Assembly (NCBI GenBank): GCA_964355795.1
Contig: CAYHEQ010000019.1
Location: forward strand, 1 to 15,297
Direction of reading: 5' to 3'
Source of the DNA: CAYHEQ01 sp964355795
Lineage (GTDB): Bacteria > Patescibacteriota > JACPGU01
DNA: 15,297 bases
The notes under the pieces are model-generated. The model made no database searches. It had not been told where the DNA came from and saw only the letters and a list, made by a program, of their open reading frames with translations. The translations under genes and the position numbers were made by a program. The stretch's first letter is position 1, and each line of letters starts with the position of its first letter. Positions 7,225-13,951 of this stretch are shown in pieces.

Positions 7225-7268
7225 CCGCGTGAATCCGCGTGCATTTTTCATTCCGCGTAGTTCCGCGC
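7225..7268. repeat. Four CCGCGY repeats between dnaX and dnaB
   Basis: CCGCGT occurs at 7225-7230, 7235-7240 and 7253-7258, and CCGCGC at 7263-7268. Copies 1-2 and 3-4 are each 10 bp apart (one helical turn), and copies 2-3 are 18 bp apart. They fill most of the 59-bp spacer between the dnaX stop and the dnaB start, in an otherwise AT-rich context. They could be operator half-sites or a degenerate intergenic repeat. Confidence 0.6.
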
Positions 7269-7269
7269 C

Positions 7270-8868
7270 TTAATCTATTATTTCTCCTCCAAAAACATTG
7301 AGCGCTTCTTCAACGATGTCTGATTCCTTGCTCGCTCCACCATCACCGCCTCGTGTTATGAGAAGCCTCGTTTCCTGACCAAATATTTCCTTCGCTATTT
7401 TTTCCAAAAAATCCATATTAGACCTATCCATTAGTCTATCAAAATAAAATCCATTGCTGATGACAATGTTAATATCTTCTCCCGCTTCACTATGTTGGCA
7501 ACCTTGGAGAGCGATAACCAGCGACGCCTTATCTTCTTTTAATTTATTAATGAATTTGTCCCAAGAACCCCCTTCTTTCTTGCCTGCCCCGATCGAAGCG
7601 TCGGGGCCTGCCCCGATCGGCCTGTCCCGATCTTCGCGTCGGGAAGCGTCGGGGCCTGTCCCGATCGTCCCATCAAAGAGAGCACCCATTAGCTTATCAG
7701 AATCAGGTCTTTCTATTTTTTTTTCCAAAACAGCTTCTTTTATTTTCGGCTCTACGGTTTGCTCTATTATCAAAGGCTCTTTTTTTTCAGTCCCATCTTT
7801 TTGCTCTTCTCGCATTTTCATCAAATAGAGCTCTAGGTAGAGTTCTGGCAAAAAAGAATATTTGCTATTTTTCAAAATTTCGTTGAAAGACTCGGCTATT
7901 TCTGTCAAAAATGTCAGATTCATTTTTTTTACAATCTTTCCCATCTGCTCATCAATCAAAATATCGGGGGCTAGGGTACTATCTATTTTGTAAAGGGTAA
8001 GTTGCCTCGTAAATCTAATGAAGTTTTTCAAAAATGCTTCCCAGTCTATGCCACGGCTCGAAAGTTTGTGCACAAAAGCAATGCTTTCTCGGACTTTTCG
8101 ATCACTAATTATTTCTAAAAATTCCAAAAACACCTCTCTTTTGGGAACGCCTAGAACATCCTCCAGCAATTGATCGTCTATTTCTCCGCTACCCGAAAAA
8201 GCATAAACCTGATCAAGACAAGAAAGACTATCACGAAAAGATCCCTCACCCAGAGATACTATTTGACTGATAATAGCGTCTGTGGTTTTTATCTTTTCGG
8301 CTTTTACGATAATTTTAATCGCCTCGATCATCTCTTGTGAATTTATTCTACGAAAATCAAATCTCTGGCAACGAGAAAGAATAGTCATTGGTATTTTTTG
8401 AGACTCCGTGGTCGCCAAAACGAAAATAACATGCGCTGGCGGTTCTTCCAAAGTTTTGAGCAAGGCGTTGAAAGCATCGCGACTTAACATGTGCGCTTCG
8501 TCTATAATATACACTTTGTATTTACCGACATTGGGAGAAAAAATTATTTTTTCCTTCAAGTCCCTAATATCATCAATGCCCCTATTGCTAGCAGCGTCTA
8601 TCTCTATCATATCAAGGAATGTCCCCTCGGCTATTTGTCTACAAACATCGCATTGGCCACAAGGCTCGCCATCTTTCACCTTCAAGCAATTAACGGCTTT
8701 GGCAAAAATACGAGCAATAGATGTTTTGCCAGTGCCTCTAGGTCCAGCAAAAATATAGGCATGCCCAATCTGACTAGAGGCAATAGCCCCCTGTAATGTT
8801 TTGACGATATGCTCTTGCCCCACCACTTCGTCAAATGTTTGCGGTCTGTATTTGCGATATAGACTCAT
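7270..8868 (-). CDS. dnaX: DNA polymerase III subunit gamma/tau
   Basis: A 532-residue clamp-loader ATPase. Visible motifs: MSLYRKYRPQTFDEVVGQEHI at the N-terminus, Walker A GPRGTGKTS (42-50), a four-cysteine zinc module with Cys61, 70, 73 and 76, Walker B-type IIDEAHML (121-128), LLKTLEEPP (137-145) and the sensor/finger motif SRC (165-167). The AAA+ and collar domains extend to about residue 360. The tail is shorter than in E. coli tau. Its linker at about 401-429 (PDASRREDRDRPIGAGPDAS) is encoded by inserted palindromic repeats. No obvious A-rich slippage site for making a separate gamma form was identified. It lies 25 bp after the glycosidase-like gene and 59 bp before dnaB. Confidence 0.96.
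   Translation of the reverse strand: MSLYRKYRPQTFDEVVGQEHIVKTLQGAIASSQIGHAYIFAGPRGTGKTSIARIFAKAVNCLKVKDGEPCGQCDVCRQIAEGTFLDMIEIDAASNRGIDDIRDLKEKIIFSPNVGKYKVYIIDEAHMLSRDAFNALLKTLEEPPAHVIFVLATTESQKIPMTILSRCQRFDFRRINSQEMIEAIKIIVKAEKIKTTDAIISQIVSLGEGSFRDSLSCLDQVYAFSGSGEIDDQLLEDVLGVPKREVFLEFLEIISDRKVRESIAFVHKLSSRGIDWEAFLKNFIRFTRQLTLYKIDSTLAPDILIDEQMGKIVKKMNLTFLTEIAESFNEILKNSKYSFLPELYLELYLMKMREEQKDGTEKKEPLIIEQTVEPKIKEAVLEKKIERPDSDKLMGALFDGTIGTGPDASRREDRDRPIGAGPDASIGAGKKEGGSWDKFINKLKEDKASLVIALQGCQHSEAGEDINIVISNGFYFDRLMDRSNMDFLEKIAKEIFGQETRLLITRGGDGGASKESDIVEEALNVFGGEIID
7582..7667. repeat. GC-rich palindromic repeat cluster inside dnaX
   Basis: CCTGYCCCGATC occurs four times (7583-7594, 7607-7618, 7621-7632, 7655-7666), interleaved with three copies of GCGTCGGG (7598-7605, 7636-7643, 7646-7653). 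CCCCGA/TCGGGG pairs form hairpins, for example 7587-7606. The base composition contrasts sharply with the AT-rich gene around it. The total length keeps the dnaX frame, adding about 29 Gly, Pro, Asp and Arg-rich residues. It looks like a REP-like element that expanded in a tolerant linker. Confidence 0.85.
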
Positions 8869-8893
8869 AAGATTTTTATTAAATGAGGTTGGT

Positions 8894-9910
8894 TCAGTAG
8901 TCGGTTATCATTTTCCGTAAAACCGCAAAAGATGGTTTTTCAGAATAGTCGCGACGCAAAAGACCAAAATTGTCTTCTGGATTCTTGGGATCACTTCCGT
9001 CATCGCGTAAATTGTACCAAAATATTTTTTTGATGTTTTGATTAGAAACTAAGAGCAGGTTGGCGTTGAGCAAAAATTGAGCTTGCTTTTCTTCTGTTAT
9101 ACCAATAGCGCTATCAGTTGGCCAACCAATTTCTGTAATCCAGATGGGTTTGGCAAACTTTTGGGCAACAATGTCGATTTCTTTCAAATTCTCCGACAAG
9201 CCATTCGACTCTGGCGGGATTCTAAATTGATTGGGATAGGGATGGATAGCCACAATATCACAATACTTATTAGCGCCAAAAATTAAAAGCTGATCCAAAT
9301 AGGTCGTATCAACTCCAGCGATACCGCCCAAAACAATTTTGGCGGAAGGATTAATGTCTTTTATCGTTTTGTAAGCGACAGAGAGCAATTCAAAATATTT
9401 TTGAGCATCAGGCGCAGGACGAAAAAATACAGGCGAATTAGGCTCATTCCAGATCTCCCAATAGGTGACCTGGCCATCATAATGCTTCGCCACTTGGCGA
9501 ATATAATTTTCCCAAGCAACAATATTCGGTGGATATTTGTCGCTATCCATACGTTTCGCATCTTCAGTAGCCCACGGAGCGCTATAATCCAAAAGCCCTA
9601 AGATATTGATGCCAGCTTTGTTGAGCTTTTTGACCTTTTCATCATAAATCTCCCACCGCCACTCCCCCCGTATGGGTTCAAGCTCTGACCATACGAATTC
9701 TTCTCTGCTCCAAGTAGCGTCAAGTTTTTTTATAGAACTGATAGCTTTGTCTAATTCATTATCTTGATAACGATTGAGAACAAAAGCGCCAATGCCAAAT
9801 CTAGACCCGAGATCTTTGTCTTTCGCGACCAAAGGCGAGACAAAGATAAACACGGCCAACAAGAAGATACAAAAACCCAAAATTATTCTCTGCCATTGAC
9901 TCATTTTCAT
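8894..9910 (-). CDS. Secreted or membrane-anchored clan GH-A glycoside hydrolase-like protein
   Basis: A 338-residue protein with an N-terminal hydrophobic segment (about 8-28, ending SPLVAK), either a signal peptide or an anchor. The rest is a (beta/alpha)8 barrel of clan GH-A type, closest by eye to GH39/GH5-like proteins. Key motifs: ATWSREEFVWSELEP (65-79), TYWEIWNEPN (149-158) with Glu156 as the predicted acid/base, AIHPYP (221-226) and WITEIGWPT (257-265) with Glu260 as the predicted nucleophile. Both catalytic glutamates are present, so it should be active on a beta-linked glycan outside the cell. The substrate is unknown. It starts 63 bp after tRNA-Glu and precedes dnaX by 25 bp. No -35 was found for it, although TATAAT occurs at 9931-9936 on this strand. 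Confidence 0.88.
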   Translation of the reverse strand: MKMSQWQRIILGFCIFLLAVFIFVSPLVAKDKDLGSRFGIGAFVLNRYQDNELDKAISSIKKLDATWSREEFVWSELEPIRGEWRWEIYDEKVKKLNKAGINILGLLDYSAPWATEDAKRMDSDKYPPNIVAWENYIRQVAKHYDGQVTYWEIWNEPNSPVFFRPAPDAQKYFELLSVAYKTIKDINPSAKIVLGGIAGVDTTYLDQLLIFGANKYCDIVAIHPYPNQFRIPPESNGLSENLKEIDIVAQKFAKPIWITEIGWPTDSAIGITEEKQAQFLLNANLLLVSNQNIKKIFWYNLRDDGSDPKNPEDNFGLLRRDYSEKPSFAVLRKMITDY

Positions 9911-9973
9911 TTCGGTTCTTTTATTTTCTTATTATATATTTGAACGAGCGTTTGTTTTTGTTTTGAATGCAAA

Positions 9974-10045
9974 TAGCCCCAAGGAGAGTCGGACTCCTCT
10001 TTTCAGATTGAGAATCTGATGTCCTAACCGATAGACGATGGGGCC
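9974..10045 (-). tRNA. tRNA-Glu, anticodon CTC
   Basis: The minus strand folds into a full cloverleaf of 72 nt: acceptor GGCCCCA/TGGGGCT with a terminal G-U pair, D-stem GTCT/GGAC, anticodon stem TCAGA/TCTGA with loop TTCTCAA (anticodon CTC), a 4-nt variable loop, T-stem AGGAG/CTCCT, and discriminator A. CCA is not encoded. The T-loop reads TCCGACT, so position 55 is C where nearly all tRNAs have T. The gene sits between rsmE and the glycosidase-like gene and may be processed from their transcript. Confidence 0.93.
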
Positions 10046-10100
10046 ACATCGCAGTTCGCTACATACCCTCAATGGAAAGCGAAGCTCCAGTCTATCTATT

Positions 10101-10823
10101 TTATAACAAATTACCGATTAGCCCAAGCCCTATTATTGTCGCTGTCTCGCTACGCAAAATTGTCTTGGATAAGCTAATAAATTCAAACCCTGTCTTCCCA
10201 AAAAGATCTCTTTCTTGCTCTGAAAAACCACCCTCTGGGCCAACGAAAAGATTGATTTCTTTGGCCCCCTCGGCAATCTTCAACAGTTTGTGCACAGCTT
10301 TTTCATCAGCCACAAGGCTCAATCCTCCCCTAATAGCCTTGACAGCATCCTCTACCTTCTGGGGTTGATAAATTTTTGGAATAACGCCCCTCTTGGACTG
10401 CTCGGAAGCTTCCTTGATTATCCTCTCCCAGCGAACCTTAATATCAGAAATTTTGACAATGGTGTTCTGACAAATAATAGGGTGGAAAGCAAAAACTCCC
10501 AGCTCTGTCGCCTTTTCCAAAACCATTTCAAAGTTTCCTACCTTTATCGGCGAACAATACAAATGTATTTTCACTGCCGATTCGTTCTTGGCCAATCTCT
10601 TACCCAAGATTTCACCTTTGATCTCCTTGATACCCAGTTCTCGTATTTTTACTAGATATTCCAATCCGCTGTCGTCCAATATCTCTATAGCATCGCCCGC
10701 TTTCAACCTGAAAACATTTTTCACCTGATTGACGAGAGCTCTTTCTCTACACACAAAGACATCGCCAGCAATATTCTCTGGAGAAACGAAAAATCTGAAA
10801 TGCGCTCTTTTGAGTTCCTTCAT
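10101..10823 (-). CDS. rsmE: 16S rRNA m3U1498 methyltransferase RsmE
   Basis: A 240-residue SPOUT-class enzyme of typical length. An N-terminal PUA-like domain (about 1-75) starts HFRFFVSPENIAG. The catalytic domain shows VLEKATELGV (101-110), EQSKR (141-145; EQSGR in most members), LFVGPEGGFSEQE (192-204) and LSKTILRSETA (218-228), which form the C-terminal trefoil knot that binds S-adenosylmethionine. It methylates U1498 of 16S rRNA in the small-subunit decoding region. The start at ATG 10823 gives a complete PUA domain. It ends 55 bp before tRNA-Glu, and no clear promoter was found upstream. Confidence 0.94.
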   Translation of the reverse strand: MKELKRAHFRFFVSPENIAGDVFVCRERALVNQVKNVFRLKAGDAIEILDDSGLEYLVKIRELGIKEIKGEILGKRLAKNESAVKIHLYCSPIKVGNFEMVLEKATELGVFAFHPIICQNTIVKISDIKVRWERIIKEASEQSKRGVIPKIYQPQKVEDAVKAIRGGLSLVADEKAVHKLLKIAEGAKEINLFVGPEGGFSEQERDLFGKTGFEFISLSKTILRSETATIIGLGLIGNLL

Positions 10824-10869
10824 AGCACTACTAATTTACAAACTACTACAAACATATGAACTCTATTAA

Positions 10870-10960
10870 AAATATTGTATCCTGTATTTACGCTCGCATC
10901 AATCTATACATGCTTCGTATTCTGATACCTGTTTGTATGCTTGTATCCATTCGTATGTGT
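10870..10960. repeat. Degenerate short-word repeat in the rsmE upstream spacer
   Basis: Within the 210-bp spacer between rsmE and the 71-residue gene, TTGTATCC occurs at 10875-10882 and 10941-10948, TTGTAT at 10933-10938 and TTCGTAT at 10914-10920 and 10950-10956. The same TTCGTAT word recurs at 12787-12793 upstream of the lamin-tail gene. No protein or RNA gene is apparent here. Confidence 0.45.
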
Positions 10961-11033
10961 GTAGTAATAACTAAAAAGAGCCTCTTTCTGCAAGTGACTC
11001 CTTTAGACCCTTCTTTATCTTTTGAAAAAACAA

Positions 11034-11249
11034 TTATCCTTTTTTCAACATTGGTAGCCCTGTGCGAGCATTTTCAATAACTTTGTAACCGGCTGGCATA
11101 TCGTTTAGAGAAAATGTTGGGTTGATCTTGTCTTTGCCTGAAAACCAAAAGATCCTTTGCTTCTTACCCTTGCCACCCCTTAGCTCAACTTCTTTTGAGT
11201 GCAAGAAATAGTCCTTGCCACTCTTCTTGCTTTTTACAGAGTAAGCCAT
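11034..11249 (-). CDS. Small conserved basic protein (71 aa), function unknown
   Basis: The start is set at ATG 11249, giving MAYSVKSKKSGKDYFLHSKE, because AGGAGG (11260-11255 on this strand) lies 5 nt upstream. The longer frame starting at 11288 would put a good Shine-Dalgarno inside the gene and begin within the 5'-UTR hairpin. The 71-residue product is basic and soluble. It has a beta-rich look, with the segments YFLHSKEVEL and QRIFWFSG, a MPAGYKVIENARTGLPMLKK end and no cysteines. I recall similar small proteins in other Patescibacteria, with the GYKVxENxRTGLP end conserved, but no assigned function. It has its own near-consensus promoter (11309-11337), suggesting high expression. A nucleic-acid or ribosome role is possible from its size and charge, but unproven. 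Confidence 0.85.
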   Translation of the reverse strand: MAYSVKSKKSGKDYFLHSKEVELRGGKGKKQRIFWFSGKDKINPTFSLNDMPAGYKVIENARTGLPMLKKG

Positions 11250-11268
11250 TTTGACCTCCTGTATTTTA

Positions 11269-11290
11269 CCTTGGGAAGTTTTCCCCAAGG
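11269..11290 (-). promoter_or_regulatory. 5'-UTR hairpin of the 71-residue gene
   Basis: CCTTGGG and CCCAAGG (11284-11290 and 11269-11275) form a perfect 7-bp stem with an 8-nt loop, about 8 nt upstream of the Shine-Dalgarno. There is no T-run after it, so it is not a terminator. It may stabilise the mRNA or act in translational control. Confidence 0.55.
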
Positions 11291-11308
11291 CTTACTATTA
11301 TTAAGCTC

Positions 11309-11337
11309 ATTATACCTGCCCAAACCTGATAAGTCAA
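11309..11337 (-). promoter_or_regulatory. Near-consensus sigma70 promoter of the 71-residue gene
   Basis: On the minus strand: TTGACT (11337-11332), a 17-bp spacer, TATAAT (11314-11309). Only one base differs from the full consensus. Transcription should start near 11302, giving a leader of about 50 nt that contains the 11269-11290 hairpin. Confidence 0.88.
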
Positions 11338-11412
11338 AAAAAATAACGAGGCTAAGGTATTTATAAAAAAATAGCCAAAAATTTTGGCTATTACGAGCAA
11401 CAAATAACAATT

Positions 11413-12765
11413 TTACTGATAACTATACAGGTCCACCAAAATTCCTTCGCCGTCTTTCAGATAGGCTGGTTCGCCAACCCTATTCCAAACAGGAAACGTT
11501 ACGGCAAAGCTAAAGCCACTGCCGTTAGTGTTGATTCTGACAACTTGCCCGGGCTGGATAGTGAAGGCCGGAAAAGTGAAAACATTACCGTCGCTGTCAG
11601 AGACCGTATAACCACTAAGATTTTTGGCGCCTTCGCCCGTGTTACGCACTTCTACATATTCCTCTTGGGGATTACCATTGTCATCTTGAGCGTAACGAAT
11701 GAAACTGATAATAACTTTGGAAGGATAGATTACTACTGGAGGAGGGGTAGTATCACCATTGTCTGCTGGAGGAGTAGTTGTTCCTCCGCCATTGTCTGCT
11801 GGAGGAGTTGTAGCGCCACCATTATCAGCCGGCGGAGTAGTGCCCCCGCCATTGTCGCCACCACCCTGATCGCCCCCACCTTGGTCACCGCCATTGTTAC
11901 CATCGTCTCCGTTATCGCCACCCGTATCGCCACCATCATCATTGACATCAATGATTGTTTCTATAATAGTTTCGCCACTGTTGTCTGTAACGATAATTGT
12001 AATCGTGTCGTCTTCCGGATTAACATCCACCGTGTCCTCAAAAGTACCGTCGTCACCGACCGGCACATCTTCTCCATCAACGCTGATATTAACATTGTCG
12101 CCAATATTTTCACCGCCTCCGCCAGCACTATCTTCGCCGGACGGATTGTCAGAACTACCGCCATCACCATTGTCTCCAGGGGGGCTGTCGCCACTGCCGT
12201 CGCCATCAGAATCCCCATCACCGGACGAACCGTTATCGTCACCACTAGGGATAACTTGTCCGACAACTTGCGCTTCAGATCCGACATCTTCACCGGGCAG
12301 GGGGGAAGTAATGACCAGAGAATACGGTCCGCCATCGTAGATGATAGTTTCTTGCCAGACAGTCTTGCCGGCATCACCGCCGCCAATATCATTGCGATCT
12401 ATGGCCTCAACGATATGTTTGCCTTTGGTAATATCTATGGAAAAAACAAAATTTCCTTTTTCATCGGTTACGACCAGTCCCACCTCCTTGCCGTCCACTA
12501 TTATCGCCAAAGTACTATCCGGCTTGGCGCCAGAACCCTTGAGCGTCGGATGAGAAGTTTTGACATTTTCTTCCATGGTCGGCAAACCCGCCGGTCGCCC
12601 CTTGAAAGGATTGAACCAAATCAGCCCGCCAATCAATATCACCGGTAGCAAACAACCAAAAAAGAACGGGAGAACGGGAATCCTCCTTTTGTCTTTGAGC
12701 CTCTCTTTCTTTTCCTTCTTTGAGGCTGTCAATTCATTTAGCTCGTCCACCTTTTGTTTTACCAT
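11413..12765 (-). CDS. Membrane-anchored Asp/Gly-rich protein with C-terminal lamin-tail domain
   Basis: A 450-residue protein. It has a charged cytoplasmic N-terminus (1-28), one transmembrane segment (about 31-51), then an Ig-like beta domain (about 70-165, STLAIIVDGKEVGLVVTDEKG), a very acidic Ser/Gly/Asp linker (174-222), a second similar beta domain (223-276, NVNISVDGEDVPVGDDG), a low-complexity Gly/Asn/Asp then Thr/Pro linker (277-345) with PADNGG repeated three times, and a C-terminal lamin-tail domain (about 349-450, EEYVEVRNTGEGAKNLSGYT). Lamin-tail domains in bacteria are found on secreted or surface proteins. The many Asp-Gly-Asp runs could bind calcium. It is probably displayed on the cell surface with the lamin-tail domain outermost. 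It appears to be a single-gene unit with a promoter at 12823-12850. Confidence 0.86.
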   Translation of the reverse strand: MVKQKVDELNELTASKKEKKERLKDKRRIPVLPFFFGCLLPVILIGGLIWFNPFKGRPAGLPTMEENVKTSHPTLKGSGAKPDSTLAIIVDGKEVGLVVTDEKGNFVFSIDITKGKHIVEAIDRNDIGGGDAGKTVWQETIIYDGGPYSLVITSPLPGEDVGSEAQVVGQVIPSGDDNGSSGDGDSDGDGSGDSPPGDNGDGGSSDNPSGEDSAGGGGENIGDNVNISVDGEDVPVGDDGTFEDTVDVNPEDDTITIIVTDNSGETIIETIIDVNDDGGDTGGDNGDDGNNGGDQGGGDQGGGDNGGGTTPPADNGGATTPPADNGGGTTTPPADNGDTTPPPVVIYPSKVIISFIRYAQDDNGNPQEEYVEVRNTGEGAKNLSGYTVSDSDGNVFTFPAFTIQPGQVVRINTNGSGFSFAVTFPVWNRVGEPAYLKDGEGILVDLYSYQ

Positions 12766-12822
12766 TTCCTAAAATTATTCGCTATATTCGTATGCATTAG
12801 CGAAATTAGTGTCGCTACCTAT

Positions 12823-12850
12823 ATTCTAATGTATTTCTATCTTTTTGCAA
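12823..12850 (-). promoter_or_regulatory. Likely promoter of the lamin-tail gene
   Basis: On the minus strand: TTGCAA (12850-12845), a 16-bp spacer, TAGAAT (12828-12823). Transcription would start near 12816, about 50 nt before the ATG. TAGCG/CGCTA in the leader (about 12797-12817) can form a small hairpin. Confidence 0.5.
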
Positions 12851-12935
12851 TTGCGAATTAAACTGACTTTAATGGACAAAATCCGAACTTTTTTTCAGAA
12901 AAATCCGGACAAAAATTCTTAAAATTCTTGAATTC

Positions 12936-12967
12936 AATTCGGGGCGAAATTCGGGGGGTTTGGGGGG
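12936..12967 (+). repeat. G-run cluster with duplicated AATTCGGGG
   Basis: AATTCGGGG occurs at 12936-12944 and 12948-12956, followed by TTT and a second run of six G (12962-12967). Three runs of four to six G lie within 27 bp of the plus strand. This is part of the 280-bp gene-free stretch 12766-13045, which otherwise holds the promoter at 12823-12850 and the hairpin at 13020-13044. Confidence 0.6.
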
Positions 12968-13019
12968 AGATTTTAGCTCCGATTTTTCCGCTTTCGCTTT
13001 TTTCTGAATTTTGGATAGT

Positions 13020-13044
13020 GCACCAACTTTCGTTGGCGCTTTTT
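13020..13044 (-). terminator. GNRA-capped hairpin just after the abi gene
   Basis: On the minus strand, GCGCCAAC and GTTGGTGC pair over 8 bp (one G-U) around a GAAA loop, 6 nt after the stop codon. No T-run follows in this direction. In the plus direction TTTTT follows, but one pair becomes an A-C mismatch. It is probably a 3'-end structure of the defence operon, and it may also stop plus-strand transcripts. Confidence 0.45.
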
Positions 13045-13045
13045 G

Positions 13046-13951
13046 TTATGACTTAATTTCGTGTGTTTCTAAAATGAATATTGCCAATGTTGACGCAGCA
13101 CCCACAGCAAGTTTTGCATGTCTTGAGTTTAACCCTTTAAATTTAAGATCCTTTCCATGTCCGCTACCATAATCATTTCTTAATTCACAAATCCCATGAA
13201 CAACCGCAGATAGGCTCCCAAGTATTGTTCTTATTGTTTTCGAAGCTTTTTGTTGGTCTAATATATCGTCGGGAGTTAGTTTTAAAATCTTATTTGTATT
13301 CTTAACAAGATCTAATAGATCCCATTTTTTATCGATCTTAATATTGCGTTCAGTCAAAACCTTTTGGCAGCAGGTTTCAATCAATTCTTTGGCTACGCCG
13401 ATAGCAATATATGGAGATTTTTCAATAGATGTTTCCATTAAATTTATCTGGTTTGCAACATATTCTGCGTTAAGCTTTTTGTTAATCTCGGTATTGCTCC
13501 TTTTGGCAACAACATTATCCGATATGATTATTCTAGCAGCAAATATTGGATGTCCTGATACTTTGGTTTTTTCGATAATTTCAAATCCATCCATTTTTAG
13601 TAAATCATTATAGATTTGTTGCAACCTTTTTGTCTCTGTAGGATCACGTCTAACAAGAGGGTGGATTGTTTCACATAAAAATTGTAGAAGCACAGAATCA
13701 TCGCAATTCAATAAATCAAGACGGTGGTCAGAATATATCCAGTCATCCGGCCAGTCATTCGGGTTATTGACCCTATGTTGCCAGATATCACCTGCCATAT
13801 CATTAAATCTATGATCGCTAGAAGGCAGTTCTGATAAGTTAAAAATTCGCGATAAAAAATCCACTTCTTCAAGTCTACCAGACCATTGTAGATTTTCTAC
13901 TCGAATAAAGTCAAATATATTGCTTCGCGTAACCTCTGTTATTTTATTCAT
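13046..13951 (-). CDS. AbiJ-type abortive infection protein
   Basis: A 301-residue soluble protein. The N-terminal half (about 1-125), with ITEVTRSNIFDFI, WSGRLEEVDFLSRIF, AGDIWQHRVNN and FLCETIHPLVRRD, fits the AbiJ N-terminal domain type 3 as I recall it. The C-terminal part (about 175-297) fits the abortive-infection C-terminal domain (Abi_C, PF14355), ending in GHGKDLKF and AKLAVGAASTLAIFILETH. Within it, Arg258-Asn259 to His265 (RNDYGSGH) is an RX6H motif with a polar residue after the Arg, as in HEPN ribonucleases. The predicted role is a toxin-like effector that stops growth on phage infection, probably by cutting RNA. It overlaps the upstream gene by 4 nt (ATGA). Codon use is more AT-rich than in the central genes, in line with transfer. 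Known systems of this type vary in their partner genes. Confidence 0.85.
   Translation of the reverse strand: MNKITEVTRSNIFDFIRVENLQWSGRLEEVDFLSRIFNLSELPSSDHRFNDMAGDIWQHRVNNPNDWPDDWIYSDHRLDLLNCDDSVLLQFLCETIHPLVRRDPTETKRLQQIYNDLLKMDGFEIIEKTKVSGHPIFAARIIISDNVVAKRSNTEINKKLNAEYVANQINLMETSIEKSPYIAIGVAKELIETCCQKVLTERNIKIDKKWDLLDLVKNTNKILKLTPDDILDQQKASKTIRTILGSLSAVVHGICELRNDYGSGHGKDLKFKGLNSRHAKLAVGAASTLAIFILETHEIKS

Noticed and set aside
11250..11288. Longer start for the 71-residue gene (84 aa)
   Set aside because: The extra 13 codons overlap the leader hairpin and the AGGAGG ribosome binding site, which serves ATG 11249.
11545..12648. Long plus-strand frame (367 codons) opposite the lamin-tail gene
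   Set aside because: It is a shadow of the repetitive Asp/Gly-rich coding strand. The minus-strand product has a start, TM segment and recognisable domain.
13020..13044. Integron attC site
   Set aside because: The arms do not match the RYYYAAC/GTTRRRY core boxes, the loop is only 4 nt, and no integrase is present.
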